Below the pieces are notes generated by a model. The model ran no database searches. It was given only the letters and a program-made list of their open reading frames with translations, and was not told the DNA's origin. Below are positions 17,483-25,169 of a DNA stretch of 63,140 bases, piece by piece; the first letter of the stretch is position 1; every line of letters starts with the position of its first letter. The stretch lies in contig CALFLL010000074.1 of the NCBI GenBank assembly GCA_937880845.1, positions 1 through 63,140 on the forward strand, in the 5' to 3' direction. Position numbers and translations under genes: made by a program. The DNA comes from an uncultured Drancourtella sp. Its GTDB lineage: Bacteria > Bacillota > Clostridia > Lachnospirales > Lachnospiraceae.

Positions 17483-18406
17483 TTAGTCCTCCCAAAGTTT
17501 CTGCGGATATACTCCTGCATCTTTTAATTTCTGGATTGCTTCTACCACAACCGGTTTGTCTTCTTTGTATGTAACACCATACCATTTATCTTCAGACTCC
17601 AATACTGCTACTGTTGCCTGATTTTTTCCGAGCAGTTCACTTACGACTGACGGAAGGAAGTATTCACATTTCATCGGATTTTCTTTCAGTCCTTTTTCCA
17701 GGAATGCCGGGAATCCTGCTTTGATCTCGTCAAGGATGCTTCTTGTGAATCCCCACATATTCATGGAAACAAGTGTGTCAGGATCTACGGATACCCATGT
17801 TTTTCCGTCATCTTCGGAATAAGCGATTCCGCCATCCCTCTTTTCGATTCTTGTTCTTTCATTGATTTCAACAAGTTCTTTGTCGCTGTTCAGTTCGCAG
17901 ATTCCTCTTGCAACGTGACCATTATCTGTAACTGTATTTTTCAGACGGTATCCTACCATTGTATAACGATATTTTTCATCATCTTCATGTGTTGTGAGAT
18001 AATTATAAATTACTTCAAACGCATGGCGTCCATAGTAATCATCCGCATTAATGACTGCAAACGGTCCGTCTACTTCATCAATGGCACTTAATACGGCGTG
18101 TGCCGTTCCCCATGGTTTTACACGACCTTCCGGTACTTCAAATCCTTCCGGAAGATTATGAAGATCCTGGTATGCATAAGCTACATCCATGATTTTTTCC
18201 ATGCGGTTTCCTACCGCTTCTTTAAAGTCTGCTTCATTTTCTTTCTTAATGATAAATACAACTTTTTCAAATCCTGCACGTTTTGCATCAAAAATGGAAA
18301 AGTCCATAATGATATGTCCTTCTTTATCAACAGGATCAATCTGTTTCAATCCGCCGTATCTGCTTCCCATTCCGGCTGCCATAATTACTAAAACTGGTTT
18401 CTTCAT
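17483..18406 (-). CDS. NTP-type sugar-1-phosphate nucleotidyltransferase
   Basis: A 307-residue GT-A-fold nucleotidyltransferase. The nucleotide loop is MAAGMGSRYGGLKQ (9-22) and the metal-binding stretch is AVINADDYYG (about 118-127). A phosphotransferase partner (NahK) follows after 4 bases and galE comes next. In bifidobacteria this place is taken by LnpC, a GalT-type UDP-Glc:hexose-1-P uridylyltransferase; here a UTP-using enzyme is inferred that activates GalNAc-1-P/GlcNAc-1-P or Gal-1-P. The start at 18406 is set by AAGGAGG; a longer in-frame start at 18427 has no site. Base and substrate are not proven. Confidence 0.85.
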   Translation of the reverse strand: MKKPVLVIMAAGMGSRYGGLKQIDPVDKEGHIIMDFSIFDAKRAGFEKVVFIIKKENEADFKEAVGNRMEKIMDVAYAYQDLHNLPEGFEVPEGRVKPWGTAHAVLSAIDEVDGPFAVINADDYYGRHAFEVIYNYLTTHEDDEKYRYTMVGYRLKNTVTDNGHVARGICELNSDKELVEINERTRIEKRDGGIAYSEDDGKTWVSVDPDTLVSMNMWGFTRSILDEIKAGFPAFLEKGLKENPMKCEYFLPSVVSELLGKNQATVAVLESEDKWYGVTYKEDKPVVVEAIQKLKDAGVYPQKLWED

Positions 18407-18627
18407 TTTTCGTCCTCCTTTGATCATAAGCCATCTGTCAAAACCTGACTTTTATCATCTATCTGTATTGTACGATACTTCCCTCAAAAAATCTTTATCT
18501 TATATCGTATTTCATTTGTCTTATCTGCATTTTCACTTTGCATTTTCCGTCTTGATAGAGTATGATGATACATAAAGAAACAACAATGATTATTTATGAA
18601 AATATATCCGTTTGGGAGGCTTTTATT

Positions 18628-19542
18628 ATGACTTATCAAGGTATCCGATTTCAAAAGGAACTGCATATAGACCAGTTATATTCACTTCATTATTTTGAAT
18701 ACATGAGTACATTTTCTTTTCCGGGAGAAGCTCATGATTTCTGGGAATTTGTCTGTGTAGATAAAGGCGAAGTTTCCATTGGAGCCGGAGATGATACCCA
18801 TACTTTAAAAAGGGGTGAGATTGTCTTTCACGAGCCAAATGAATTTCACTGGGTAAAAGCAAACGGCAACATCGCACCAAACCTGATCGTCATTTCCTTT
18901 TCCTGCAAAAGTCCCATGATGAATTTTTTCCGAAAAAAAATTCTCCGAACAGATGATTTTGCCCGTGGTATCCTTGCTCAAATCATCATGGAAGCCGGTA
19001 ATTTTCTGGAAGGAAGACTGGATGATCCTTATCAAACCGTACTTACAACCAAAAAAAATACACCGGCAGCTTCCGGACAGCTGATCCAGCTTTATCTTGA
19101 ACAGCTGATCATCTATCTGTACCGCCAGTATAATGAATTTTCCATGCGGATACCGGACAGCAGGAAAAAGCCGGATAAGACCACAAAAGAAAACACAGAT
19201 ACCGAAGTATTTAACAGGGTTGTGTCTTACCTGAACCAGAATCTCTCTTCCCGCATTACCATCGAAAAAATATGCCGCGACAATCTGATAGGAAGATCAC
19301 AGCTTCAGTCCATCTTCAGCAAAAAAACCGGACTTGGTATCATTGAATATTTTTCCCGGATGAAGGTCGATGCTGCAAAAGAACTGATCCGGACAGAAAA
19401 GATGAATTTCACTCAGATTTCCGAACAACTTGGTTATGCTTCCATCCATTATTTTTCCAGGCAGTTCAAAAAAACCACGGGGATGACCCCATCCGAATAT
19501 GCTTCCTCCATTAAGGCAATGGCAGACAGAAAACACAGATAA
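18628..19542 (+). CDS. AraC family transcriptional regulator (nahK operon)
   Basis: A 304-residue regulator with an N-terminal cupin-like domain (HYFEYMSTF, HDFWEFVCVDKG, EIVFHEPNEFHWV) and C-terminal double helix-turn-helix ending SIHYFSRQFKKTTGMTP. The start at 18628 follows GGGAGG. It is clearly paralogous to the regulator at 6867: the two share HYFEYM, DFWEF, VDKG and PNEFH blocks in the same order. It is divergent from the nucleotidyltransferase/nahK/galE operon, with 221 bases between, and is the likely activator of that operon, and perhaps of importer 3, whose operon ends just beyond the terminator. Confidence 0.92.
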   Translation: MTYQGIRFQKELHIDQLYSLHYFEYMSTFSFPGEAHDFWEFVCVDKGEVSIGAGDDTHTLKRGEIVFHEPNEFHWVKANGNIAPNLIVISFSCKSPMMNFFRKKILRTDDFARGILAQIIMEAGNFLEGRLDDPYQTVLTTKKNTPAASGQLIQLYLEQLIIYLYRQYNEFSMRIPDSRKKPDKTTKENTDTEVFNRVVSYLNQNLSSRITIEKICRDNLIGRSQLQSIFSKKTGLGIIEYFSRMKVDAAKELIRTEKMNFTQISEQLGYASIHYFSRQFKKTTGMTPSEYASSIKAMADRKHR

Positions 19543-19544
19543 AA

Positions 19545-19590
19545 AAAGAGTTATTACAGGGTGTTATGCCCGGTAATAACTCTTTCTTTT
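19545..19590. terminator. Bidirectional terminator between AraC and importer 3
   Basis: A 13-bp perfect stem (19545-19557 with 19573-19585) flanked by A and T runs, between convergent genes. Confidence 0.85.
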
Positions 19591-19595
19591 TTATC

Positions 19596-19766
19596 CTATT
19601 TATAACGATGGTTATAGATAAAGAGCAATGTTAAAAGTCCGATGAGTCCGACAAGCTCCATCATAAGACCTGTTGCGCTGATGTTCTTCTGCCCGATGAT
19701 GACAAGTGCAAGGCAAATGACAAACACGATAACCATAATGATATTTCTAACAACATTCTTATTCAT
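19596..19766 (-). CDS. Small membrane protein linked to the sugar importer (DUF6903-like)
   Basis: A 56-residue protein. It has two hydrophobic spans, about residues 8-24 and 32-50, joined by a short GQKNIS turn, and ends in YNHRYK. It begins 13 bases after the importer 3 permease gene; GGGGG lies 9 bases before the chosen ATG at 19766 (another ATG is at 19772). Its place as the last gene of a sugar ABC operon and its size recall the DUF6903 small proteins found near LNB/GNB and related importers, from memory. A role in assembly or regulation of the transporter is inference. Confidence 0.75.
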   Translation of the reverse strand: MNKNVVRNIIMVIVFVICLALVIIGQKNISATGLMMELVGLIGLLTLLFIYNHRYK

Positions 19767-19779
19767 TACCATATACCCC

Positions 19780-20652
19780 CTAACCTTTCAGACCACCAAG
19801 TGTCATACCTTCTGTCAGTTTCTTCTGTACACAAATATAGAAGATCAATACAGGGAGCATAACGATGACAAGTCCGGCATACATGATACCATAATTTGTT
19901 GCTGTCTTTTCAACCGCCATCAGGTTCTTAAGTCCCATTGCCAGTGTGCCATGTTCATCCATTAAGGTGTATGCAATGATGTATTCGTTCCAGAATGTAA
20001 GGAAGTTAAACAACAACACAGTGATAATACTTGGCTTTGCCATAGGGATCATGATTTTTACCATTGTCTTAAAGTATCCGCATCCGTCGATATATGCTGC
20101 TTCTTCAAATCCTTTCGGAAGCGTCTTAAAGTAACTGCTTAACAGATATATCGTAAACGGAAGGTGACAGGATGCGTAGATAAGTGCCAGTATAAGGCGG
20201 TTATCCAGGAAAAACTGGAAGCCAAGTGCAGAATCCCAGTCACTGAGCATCAAGAAGATCGGTACTACGATATAGTTTACATTGATGAACAATCCTGCCA
20301 TAAAAATAATATTTAAAACTTTGCTTCCTTTAAATTTAAATCTTGACAATACATAAGATGCCGGAAGTGCAATCACAAGGATTAAAAGTAACGCAAGTGC
20401 TGTTACCAGGATTGTATTGAACAGGTATTCTCCCATATGTGCATCCTGAAATGCTACCTGATAGTTCTGGACAAACCATTCTTTCGGAAGTGCCCATGGA
20501 TTCGTTCCCGCACCGATAAATTCGGAGTTTCTCTTGAAGCTGGCCATAAATACCCAGGCAACCGGAACGATGATTGATATCGCCAGGATAATGAGGGCGA
20601 TATATATGATAATCTTGCTTACGATATTTCCTGATTTTTTATTTTTATTCAT
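19780..20652 (-). CDS. Carbohydrate ABC transporter permease, MalG type (importer 3)
   Basis: A 290-residue CUT1 permease with about six spans and the signature EEAAYIDGCGYFKTMVKIMI near residues 183-202. It ends GGLKG, as is usual for MalG-like proteins. ATG follows AGGAGG; 17 bases separate it from the partner permease upstream. Importer 3 sits among the nahK operon, the sulfatase and the GH112 gene, so GNB, LNB or a sulfated relative is the most likely cargo. Confidence 0.9.
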   Translation of the reverse strand: MNKNKKSGNIVSKIIIYIALIILAISIIVPVAWVFMASFKRNSEFIGAGTNPWALPKEWFVQNYQVAFQDAHMGEYLFNTILVTALALLLILVIALPASYVLSRFKFKGSKVLNIIFMAGLFINVNYIVVPIFLMLSDWDSALGFQFFLDNRLILALIYASCHLPFTIYLLSSYFKTLPKGFEEAAYIDGCGYFKTMVKIMIPMAKPSIITVLLFNFLTFWNEYIIAYTLMDEHGTLAMGLKNLMAVEKTATNYGIMYAGLVIVMLPVLIFYICVQKKLTEGMTLGGLKG

Positions 20653-20669
20653 ATCTGTTGCCCTCCTTC

Positions 20670-21560
20670 CTACATTTCATAAACTTCTCTGTCTGTGATC
20701 TTGTTTACAATAGCTGCCAAAATAAATGAGAACAAGAATACAATTACACCGATTGCCATACCATATCCATACGCACCATTTCCGTACGCCTGTTTATACA
20801 TGTAATTCAGAAATACTTCTGTTTTTCCGTTCGGTCCGCCGTTCGTCATAATCTGAACAAACAAGAAACTTAAGTTAATCGTACTGATGATATAGAATGT
20901 CAGTGTTGTTCTGATGTTAGTCCAGATCAACGGAAGTGTCACGCTGAAAAATGTATGAACCTCAGAAGATCCGTCCAGTGATGCTGCCTCATACAAATCT
21001 TCCGGAATTGCAGACATTCCTGACATATACATTACCATATAATATCCGATTGCCTGCCATACCAATGCAAAAATAATGGAATAAATAACGATATCCGGTT
21101 CTCCCATCCATTTATGAGTCAGCCCGTCCAAATGGATTGCTTCCAAGAAGGTATTTAAAAGTCCGTTGCTCGGATCATAGATTGCTCCGAAAATACCTCC
21201 GATAACTACAATACTAAGAATGTTCGGTATGTAGAAAACAACTCTGAAAAATGTTTTTCCTTTAAATTTTCCTCTTGATAACAGTGCTGCAAATAAAATT
21301 GCAAGAACAATCGTACAAATCATTACCAACACGATTATGAGGATCGTATTCTGCATTGCTTCCAAAAAGTTCTTATCACTCATCAATGTTTTGAAATTGG
21401 AAAGTCCCACAAACTCACTTGTGTTTGTAATGGCTCCCATACGGAACAGTGACATTTTAAATACATTGATCGTTGGATAGAAAATAAAGATAGCAACCAG
21501 AATGACTGCCGGTGCCAGACATGCAAGTACAAATCTTCTCTGTGCTTTTGCTCTGTTCAT
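20670..21560 (-). CDS. Carbohydrate ABC transporter permease, MalF type (importer 3)
   Basis: A 296-residue CUT1 permease with a basic N-terminus, first span near 13-32 and the signature EAASLDGSSEVHTFFSVTLP near residues 188-207. ATG follows GGAGG. It is separated from the lipoprotein gene by a 77-base gap that holds a strong hairpin, which probably lowers permease output relative to binding protein. Confidence 0.9.
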   Translation of the reverse strand: MNRAKAQRRFVLACLAPAVILVAIFIFYPTINVFKMSLFRMGAITNTSEFVGLSNFKTLMSDKNFLEAMQNTILIIVLVMICTIVLAILFAALLSRGKFKGKTFFRVVFYIPNILSIVVIGGIFGAIYDPSNGLLNTFLEAIHLDGLTHKWMGEPDIVIYSIIFALVWQAIGYYMVMYMSGMSAIPEDLYEAASLDGSSEVHTFFSVTLPLIWTNIRTTLTFYIISTINLSFLFVQIMTNGGPNGKTEVFLNYMYKQAYGNGAYGYGMAIGVIVFLFSFILAAIVNKITDREVYEM

Positions 21561-21582
21561 TCTTTTCCTCCTTCTCCTTTAA

Positions 21583-21612
21583 AAACGGTGAGTTATGATA
21601 ACTCACCGTTTT
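21583..21612 (-). terminator. Intra-operon hairpin between lipoprotein and permease genes
   Basis: An inverted repeat of ACGGTGAGTTAT with ATAACTCACCGT, with A and T flanks on both sides, lies between the binding-protein stop and the first permease. It resembles the attenuating or RNA-stabilising hairpins known after binding-protein genes (as in malE-malF). Partial read-through is inferred because the permeases have no other clear promoter. Confidence 0.75.
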
Positions 21613-21637
21613 CCATACTGCTGTAATATTCTAAAAA

Positions 21638-23017
21638 CTATTCAAGGTTGTCGGCACATTTTTCCCATGTTTCAACAAGCTGTTTCTGCCAGTCTTCTAC
21701 TGTCATATCACCTGTGTTGATGGATTCAGCCGGTCCGTAAACGTTTTTCTTCATGTCAAGACCTTCGATTGGTTTTGTTGTTGCCCATGTACCTGTAACA
21801 GATACTACATCGTCTGCTGCGGAAGCTGCATATACATCTTTTGTTGTTCCTTCTGGAAGTTTGTCAGCTGCGCCTTTAACCGGTGCAACAACCGGTGCTG
21901 CCGTTTCTTCGCCTGTTTCTTTGTTTGTTGTTTTGTTGTTTAATAAGATATCTACAACTGTGTCAGAGTACATAAATTTAACAAACTTCTTGGCAAGATC
22001 CATATTTGGAGCTTCTTTCGGAATCCACATCTGTTCTGTGAACATGTAAACAGCCTGGCTTTCGTCTCCGGCCCACTTCGGTGCCGGCATCATGCCCCAT
22101 GAGAATGTATCCGGTGTGGAGTTTGCCATTTCAGCCATTACCCAGTTACCATTTGGCATGAATAATGCTTTTCCGTCGATTACATTCTGCTGGTTGATCT
22201 TGTATCCACCATCAGAGTTTGCATTTGCAACTGTATCTTCCTGTGTATATTCCGGAGATACGAGTTTTCCAAGTGTATCAAGAACTTTCTTTCCTTCTTC
22301 GGATGTCCATGTATTCTTGTCATATTTTAATGCTTTGTTATAGAATTCTCTTCCGCCTGCCTGTTCAAGCATGGAGTAGATTGTTGCATCCAGATATCCT
22401 GACTGCGGGAATGTAAATAAGGAAACACCATCTTTCTTAGCCTGATCTCCTAAAGCGAAGAATTCATCCCAGTTTGTAGGTAATTTATATTTTGCGTTTG
22501 CTCCTTCAAACAGGTTTTTGTTATACCAGAATCCTGTTGGTGTGTAGAAGATCGGTGCAAGATAAATCTTACCGTCTCCGTATGGCTGAACGTCTGTACC
22601 GTCAAGGATACCGTCGATCAATTTTCCTTTTAATTCATCGTCGAATACATCGGAGATATCAGCGATTGCATTTTCTTTCAGCATGTTTTCCGTGAAACCG
22701 CTTTCCTGTCCCAAATTATAGTATACAACGTCCGGATAATCTTTGTTCTTGATATCCTTTGTCAAGTCTTCATCCAGTTCGGAAGAAATTTCAAGTTCTA
22801 CTTTTACGCCTTCATTTTCTTTTTCGAAAGCTTCTGCGATATCTTTCCAGATCTGTTCCCCATTACCGCCGTTGAATGCAGCTACTTTTAATGTCTTTCC
22901 ATCGCCTTTGCTTCCTTCGTCTTTCTTATCACTGCTTCCGCATCCTGCAAGTCCGGAAACCGCTAATGCAGAAACAAGTGACAGAGCAACCAGTTTCTTA
23001 ACAAATTTCATTTTCAT
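21638..23017 (-). CDS. Sugar ABC transporter substrate-binding lipoprotein (importer 3)
   Basis: A 459-residue family 1 binding protein. The signal peptide ends in LAGC with Cys26 as lipid anchor, followed by a Ser/Asp/Lys linker. The mature start reads KVAAFNGGNGEQIWKDIAEA, and the hinge stretch is KIYLAPIFYTPTGFWYNKNL. The start at 23017 is set by GAGAGGAG; a longer in-frame start at 23062 lacks a site. It heads the importer 3 operon and is divergent from the AraC gene at 23314. The residues around TGFWYNKNLFEGANAKYK are like binding proteins annotated for N-acetylglucosamine or GNB/LNB, but ligand assignment is inference from neighbours. Confidence 0.92.
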   Translation of the reverse strand: MKMKFVKKLVALSLVSALAVSGLAGCGSSDKKDEGSKGDGKTLKVAAFNGGNGEQIWKDIAEAFEKENEGVKVELEISSELDEDLTKDIKNKDYPDVVYYNLGQESGFTENMLKENAIADISDVFDDELKGKLIDGILDGTDVQPYGDGKIYLAPIFYTPTGFWYNKNLFEGANAKYKLPTNWDEFFALGDQAKKDGVSLFTFPQSGYLDATIYSMLEQAGGREFYNKALKYDKNTWTSEEGKKVLDTLGKLVSPEYTQEDTVANANSDGGYKINQQNVIDGKALFMPNGNWVMAEMANSTPDTFSWGMMPAPKWAGDESQAVYMFTEQMWIPKEAPNMDLAKKFVKFMYSDTVVDILLNNKTTNKETGEETAAPVVAPVKGAADKLPEGTTKDVYAASAADDVVSVTGTWATTKPIEGLDMKKNVYGPAESINTGDMTVEDWQKQLVETWEKCADNLE

Positions 23018-23313
23018 ACTATAGCTCCTCTCTCTGCCTCTGACGCCCTGGCATAAATACATACAAAAAATAGATGGTATGCGTCATCTACCATTCATGT
23101 TTTTTAGGAAGGGTTTGTTCTCGCCAGATTTTGCTCCCTTCTTAAATCATATCATCATTATAGCTCTATTCCTTGTCCCTTTCTATCTTTCTTTTGCTGT
23201 CTTTTTTATATTTCTTGCTTTTTTTGTGCACTCTATGTATTATAATATTAAATTCACAAGATTCCCCCGAATACTTTGCACAATTTTTCCACATATTTCG
23301 AGGAGGTTTTTCA

Positions 23314-24165
23314 ATGAGTAACCGACAATATTCCATCAAAACCAAAGATATCAAAAAATTAAATTCAAGATTATTGTCTGTATCCACGGCAAAAGACGAC
23401 GGAGACTGGCAAAGCGTTCCACACACACATGCTTTTACAGAATTATTTCTTGTGGTAAAAGGGGAGGGGACGTTCTTTTTTGAACAAAGCAGTTATGCAA
23501 TTTCTTCCGGTGACCTGATCATCACGCCTCCTTATACCGAACATACGGAGCGTTCTTCCAAGTACGCTCCGTTGGAATACTATGTTCTTGCCATAGACGG
23601 AATCTCTTTTCTTGATGCAGAAAGCGAAAATTCCGAGCACACCTTATGCAACCTAAAAAATTTTCCGGATATTCTCGACCTCTTCCGTCAAATGTTCCAG
23701 GAAATGCAGGAAGCACAATACGGTCATGAGGAAATTTGCCAAAATCTTCTGGAAATCCTTATTCTTAAGATCATCCGTTCATGGAAATTGATTCCTGTGC
23801 CGATTCACTCTGTAAAAATGACCAAGGAATGTGCTCAGATCAAAGAGTATCTGGATATGAACTATGCCAATCATATTACATTGGATACCCTTACATCCCT
23901 AACCCATATGAATAAATATTATATGGTCCATTCTTTTACAAAGTATGCCGGTCTGTCTCCGATCCAGTATTTGAACAACCACCGGCTGGAAGTGGCAAAA
24001 ACCCTTCTGGAAACATCCAACCACTCCATCGCTTATATCTCTTCTGCCACCGGATTTTCCTCTCAGTCTTACTTTACACAGGCTTTCCGCAAAACCTATG
24101 GTATTACTCCTGTAAAATATCGACAGCTTCATACAAATTCCGAAATAACCGCCGGACAAAAATAA
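23314..24165 (+). CDS. AraC family transcriptional regulator (importer 3)
   Basis: A 283-residue regulator. The N-terminal cupin domain carries HTHAFTELFLVVKGEG and SSGDLIITPPYTEHTE; the C-terminal domain (about 180-283) has two helix-turn-helix motifs ending SSQSYFTQAFRKTYGITPVK. It is not of the same subgroup as the two other AraC proteins of the window. The start at 23314 follows GAGGAGG with a 7-base spacer; the preceding hydrophobic in-frame stretch is not translated on this reading. It is divergent from the importer 3 operon and is the likely local activator. Confidence 0.9.
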   Translation: MSNRQYSIKTKDIKKLNSRLLSVSTAKDDGDWQSVPHTHAFTELFLVVKGEGTFFFEQSSYAISSGDLIITPPYTEHTERSSKYAPLEYYVLAIDGISFLDAESENSEHTLCNLKNFPDILDLFRQMFQEMQEAQYGHEEICQNLLEILILKIIRSWKLIPVPIHSVKMTKECAQIKEYLDMNYANHITLDTLTSLTHMNKYYMVHSFTKYAGLSPIQYLNNHRLEVAKTLLETSNHSIAYISSATGFSSQSYFTQAFRKTYGITPVKYRQLHTNSEITAGQK

Positions 24166-24173
24166 ACTTAAAA

Positions 24174-24218
24174 ACTCTCCGCACATATCTCCTTGATATG
24201 TATGGAGAGTCTTTTTAT
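24174..24218. terminator. Terminator between AraC and the TauE-like gene
   Basis: An imperfect long hairpin with outer stem ACTCTCC (24174-24180) and GGAGAGT (24204-24210) plus an inner CATATC/GATATG pairing, with A run before and T run after. It serves convergent genes; the last codons of the TauE-like gene touch it. Confidence 0.75.
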
Positions 24219-25003
24219 ATAGATGCGAATCGGAATACATTATAAATGTTGATCAGAATAATGACAGCCATCAAAAAGATAAACAATTTATTTACATTTT
24301 CTTCACTGATTTTCTTATTGATCCTGCTTCCGATCGTTCCTCCAAGTATCCCCCCTGCTACCATAAAAAGGAAATAAGACACTCTGACATTCGGGATTGT
24401 TCCTGTCACGATGGTCTGTGTAATACTCGTAAACTGAGAAAACATGATAATATAAAGAGAACACAGTGCCGCTTCTTTTGTAGACATAGAAAAAAAGTAT
24501 GCCAGTACCACAAGATTGATCGGTCCTCCGCCGATTCCCAGAAAACTTGACATAATCCCAAGCAGGATACCGATCACGATACAAAGCCATATTTGATCAT
24601 ACTTTTTTGTCTGTATCCTTTTTTTATAAATCGTATAAATCAACGTTCCAAATGTGATGATGATCAACACGATTGCCTGGGTCATACCAACCAGATTTTC
24701 ATTTCCTACTTTTTGTTTCATCATCTGGAACATACTTTTTCCGGCAATTCCTCCGATGGCAGCTCCCACCGCCAAAGCGGTTGCTGTTTTGATGTTTAAT
24801 TTTGCCGATCCTGCCTTAATATTTTTATACACCGACACGACAGACATCGCAAATACCGTACATCCGGATAAAAAGCTAATGCTGCTTACACTCATGATCC
24901 CTGTTGCATCCAGAACAGGTTTTATGATTACTCCTCCGCCGATTCCACATATAGAACCGATGGCACAGGAAAGAAGACTTACCGCCAAGAAAAATATAAC
25001 CAT
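24215..25003 (-). CDS. TauE/SafE family anion exporter
   Basis: A 262-residue membrane protein with about seven to eight spans. It has the internal duplication of the family: GSICGIGGGVIIKPVLDATG near residues 16-35 and SSFLGIGGGPINLVVLAYFF in the middle. Known members move sulfite or sulfo-compounds out of the cell. It is divergent from the sulfatase gene with 166 bases between, which suggests it may remove the sulfate or a sulfur compound set free by that enzyme; this is inference from context. ATG follows AAAGGAA. Confidence 0.88.
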   Translation of the reverse strand: MVIFFLAVSLLSCAIGSICGIGGGVIIKPVLDATGIMSVSSISFLSGCTVFAMSVVSVYKNIKAGSAKLNIKTATALAVGAAIGGIAGKSMFQMMKQKVGNENLVGMTQAIVLIIITFGTLIYTIYKKRIQTKKYDQIWLCIVIGILLGIMSSFLGIGGGPINLVVLAYFFSMSTKEAALCSLYIIMFSQFTSITQTIVTGTIPNVRVSYFLFMVAGGILGGTIGSRINKKISEENVNKLFIFLMAVIILINIYNVFRFASI

Positions 25004-25169
25004 ACTCTTTATTCCTTTCTCTTTTCTCTGCTATTTACTATACCTCTTTTTCAGAGCCTCTTCCACACATTTTTCTCTTATTCTATTATAACTTGCTTTT
25101 CACGCCTGTTTGTATTATTGTTGAATCATTCGAAAGAACCATTTAACAGACAGAACAGGAGTGTAAACT

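Noticed and set aside
23071..23090. Small inverted repeat TAGATG/CATCTA near the importer 3 promoter
   Set aside because: Only six bases per arm and no match elsewhere; too short to call an operator.
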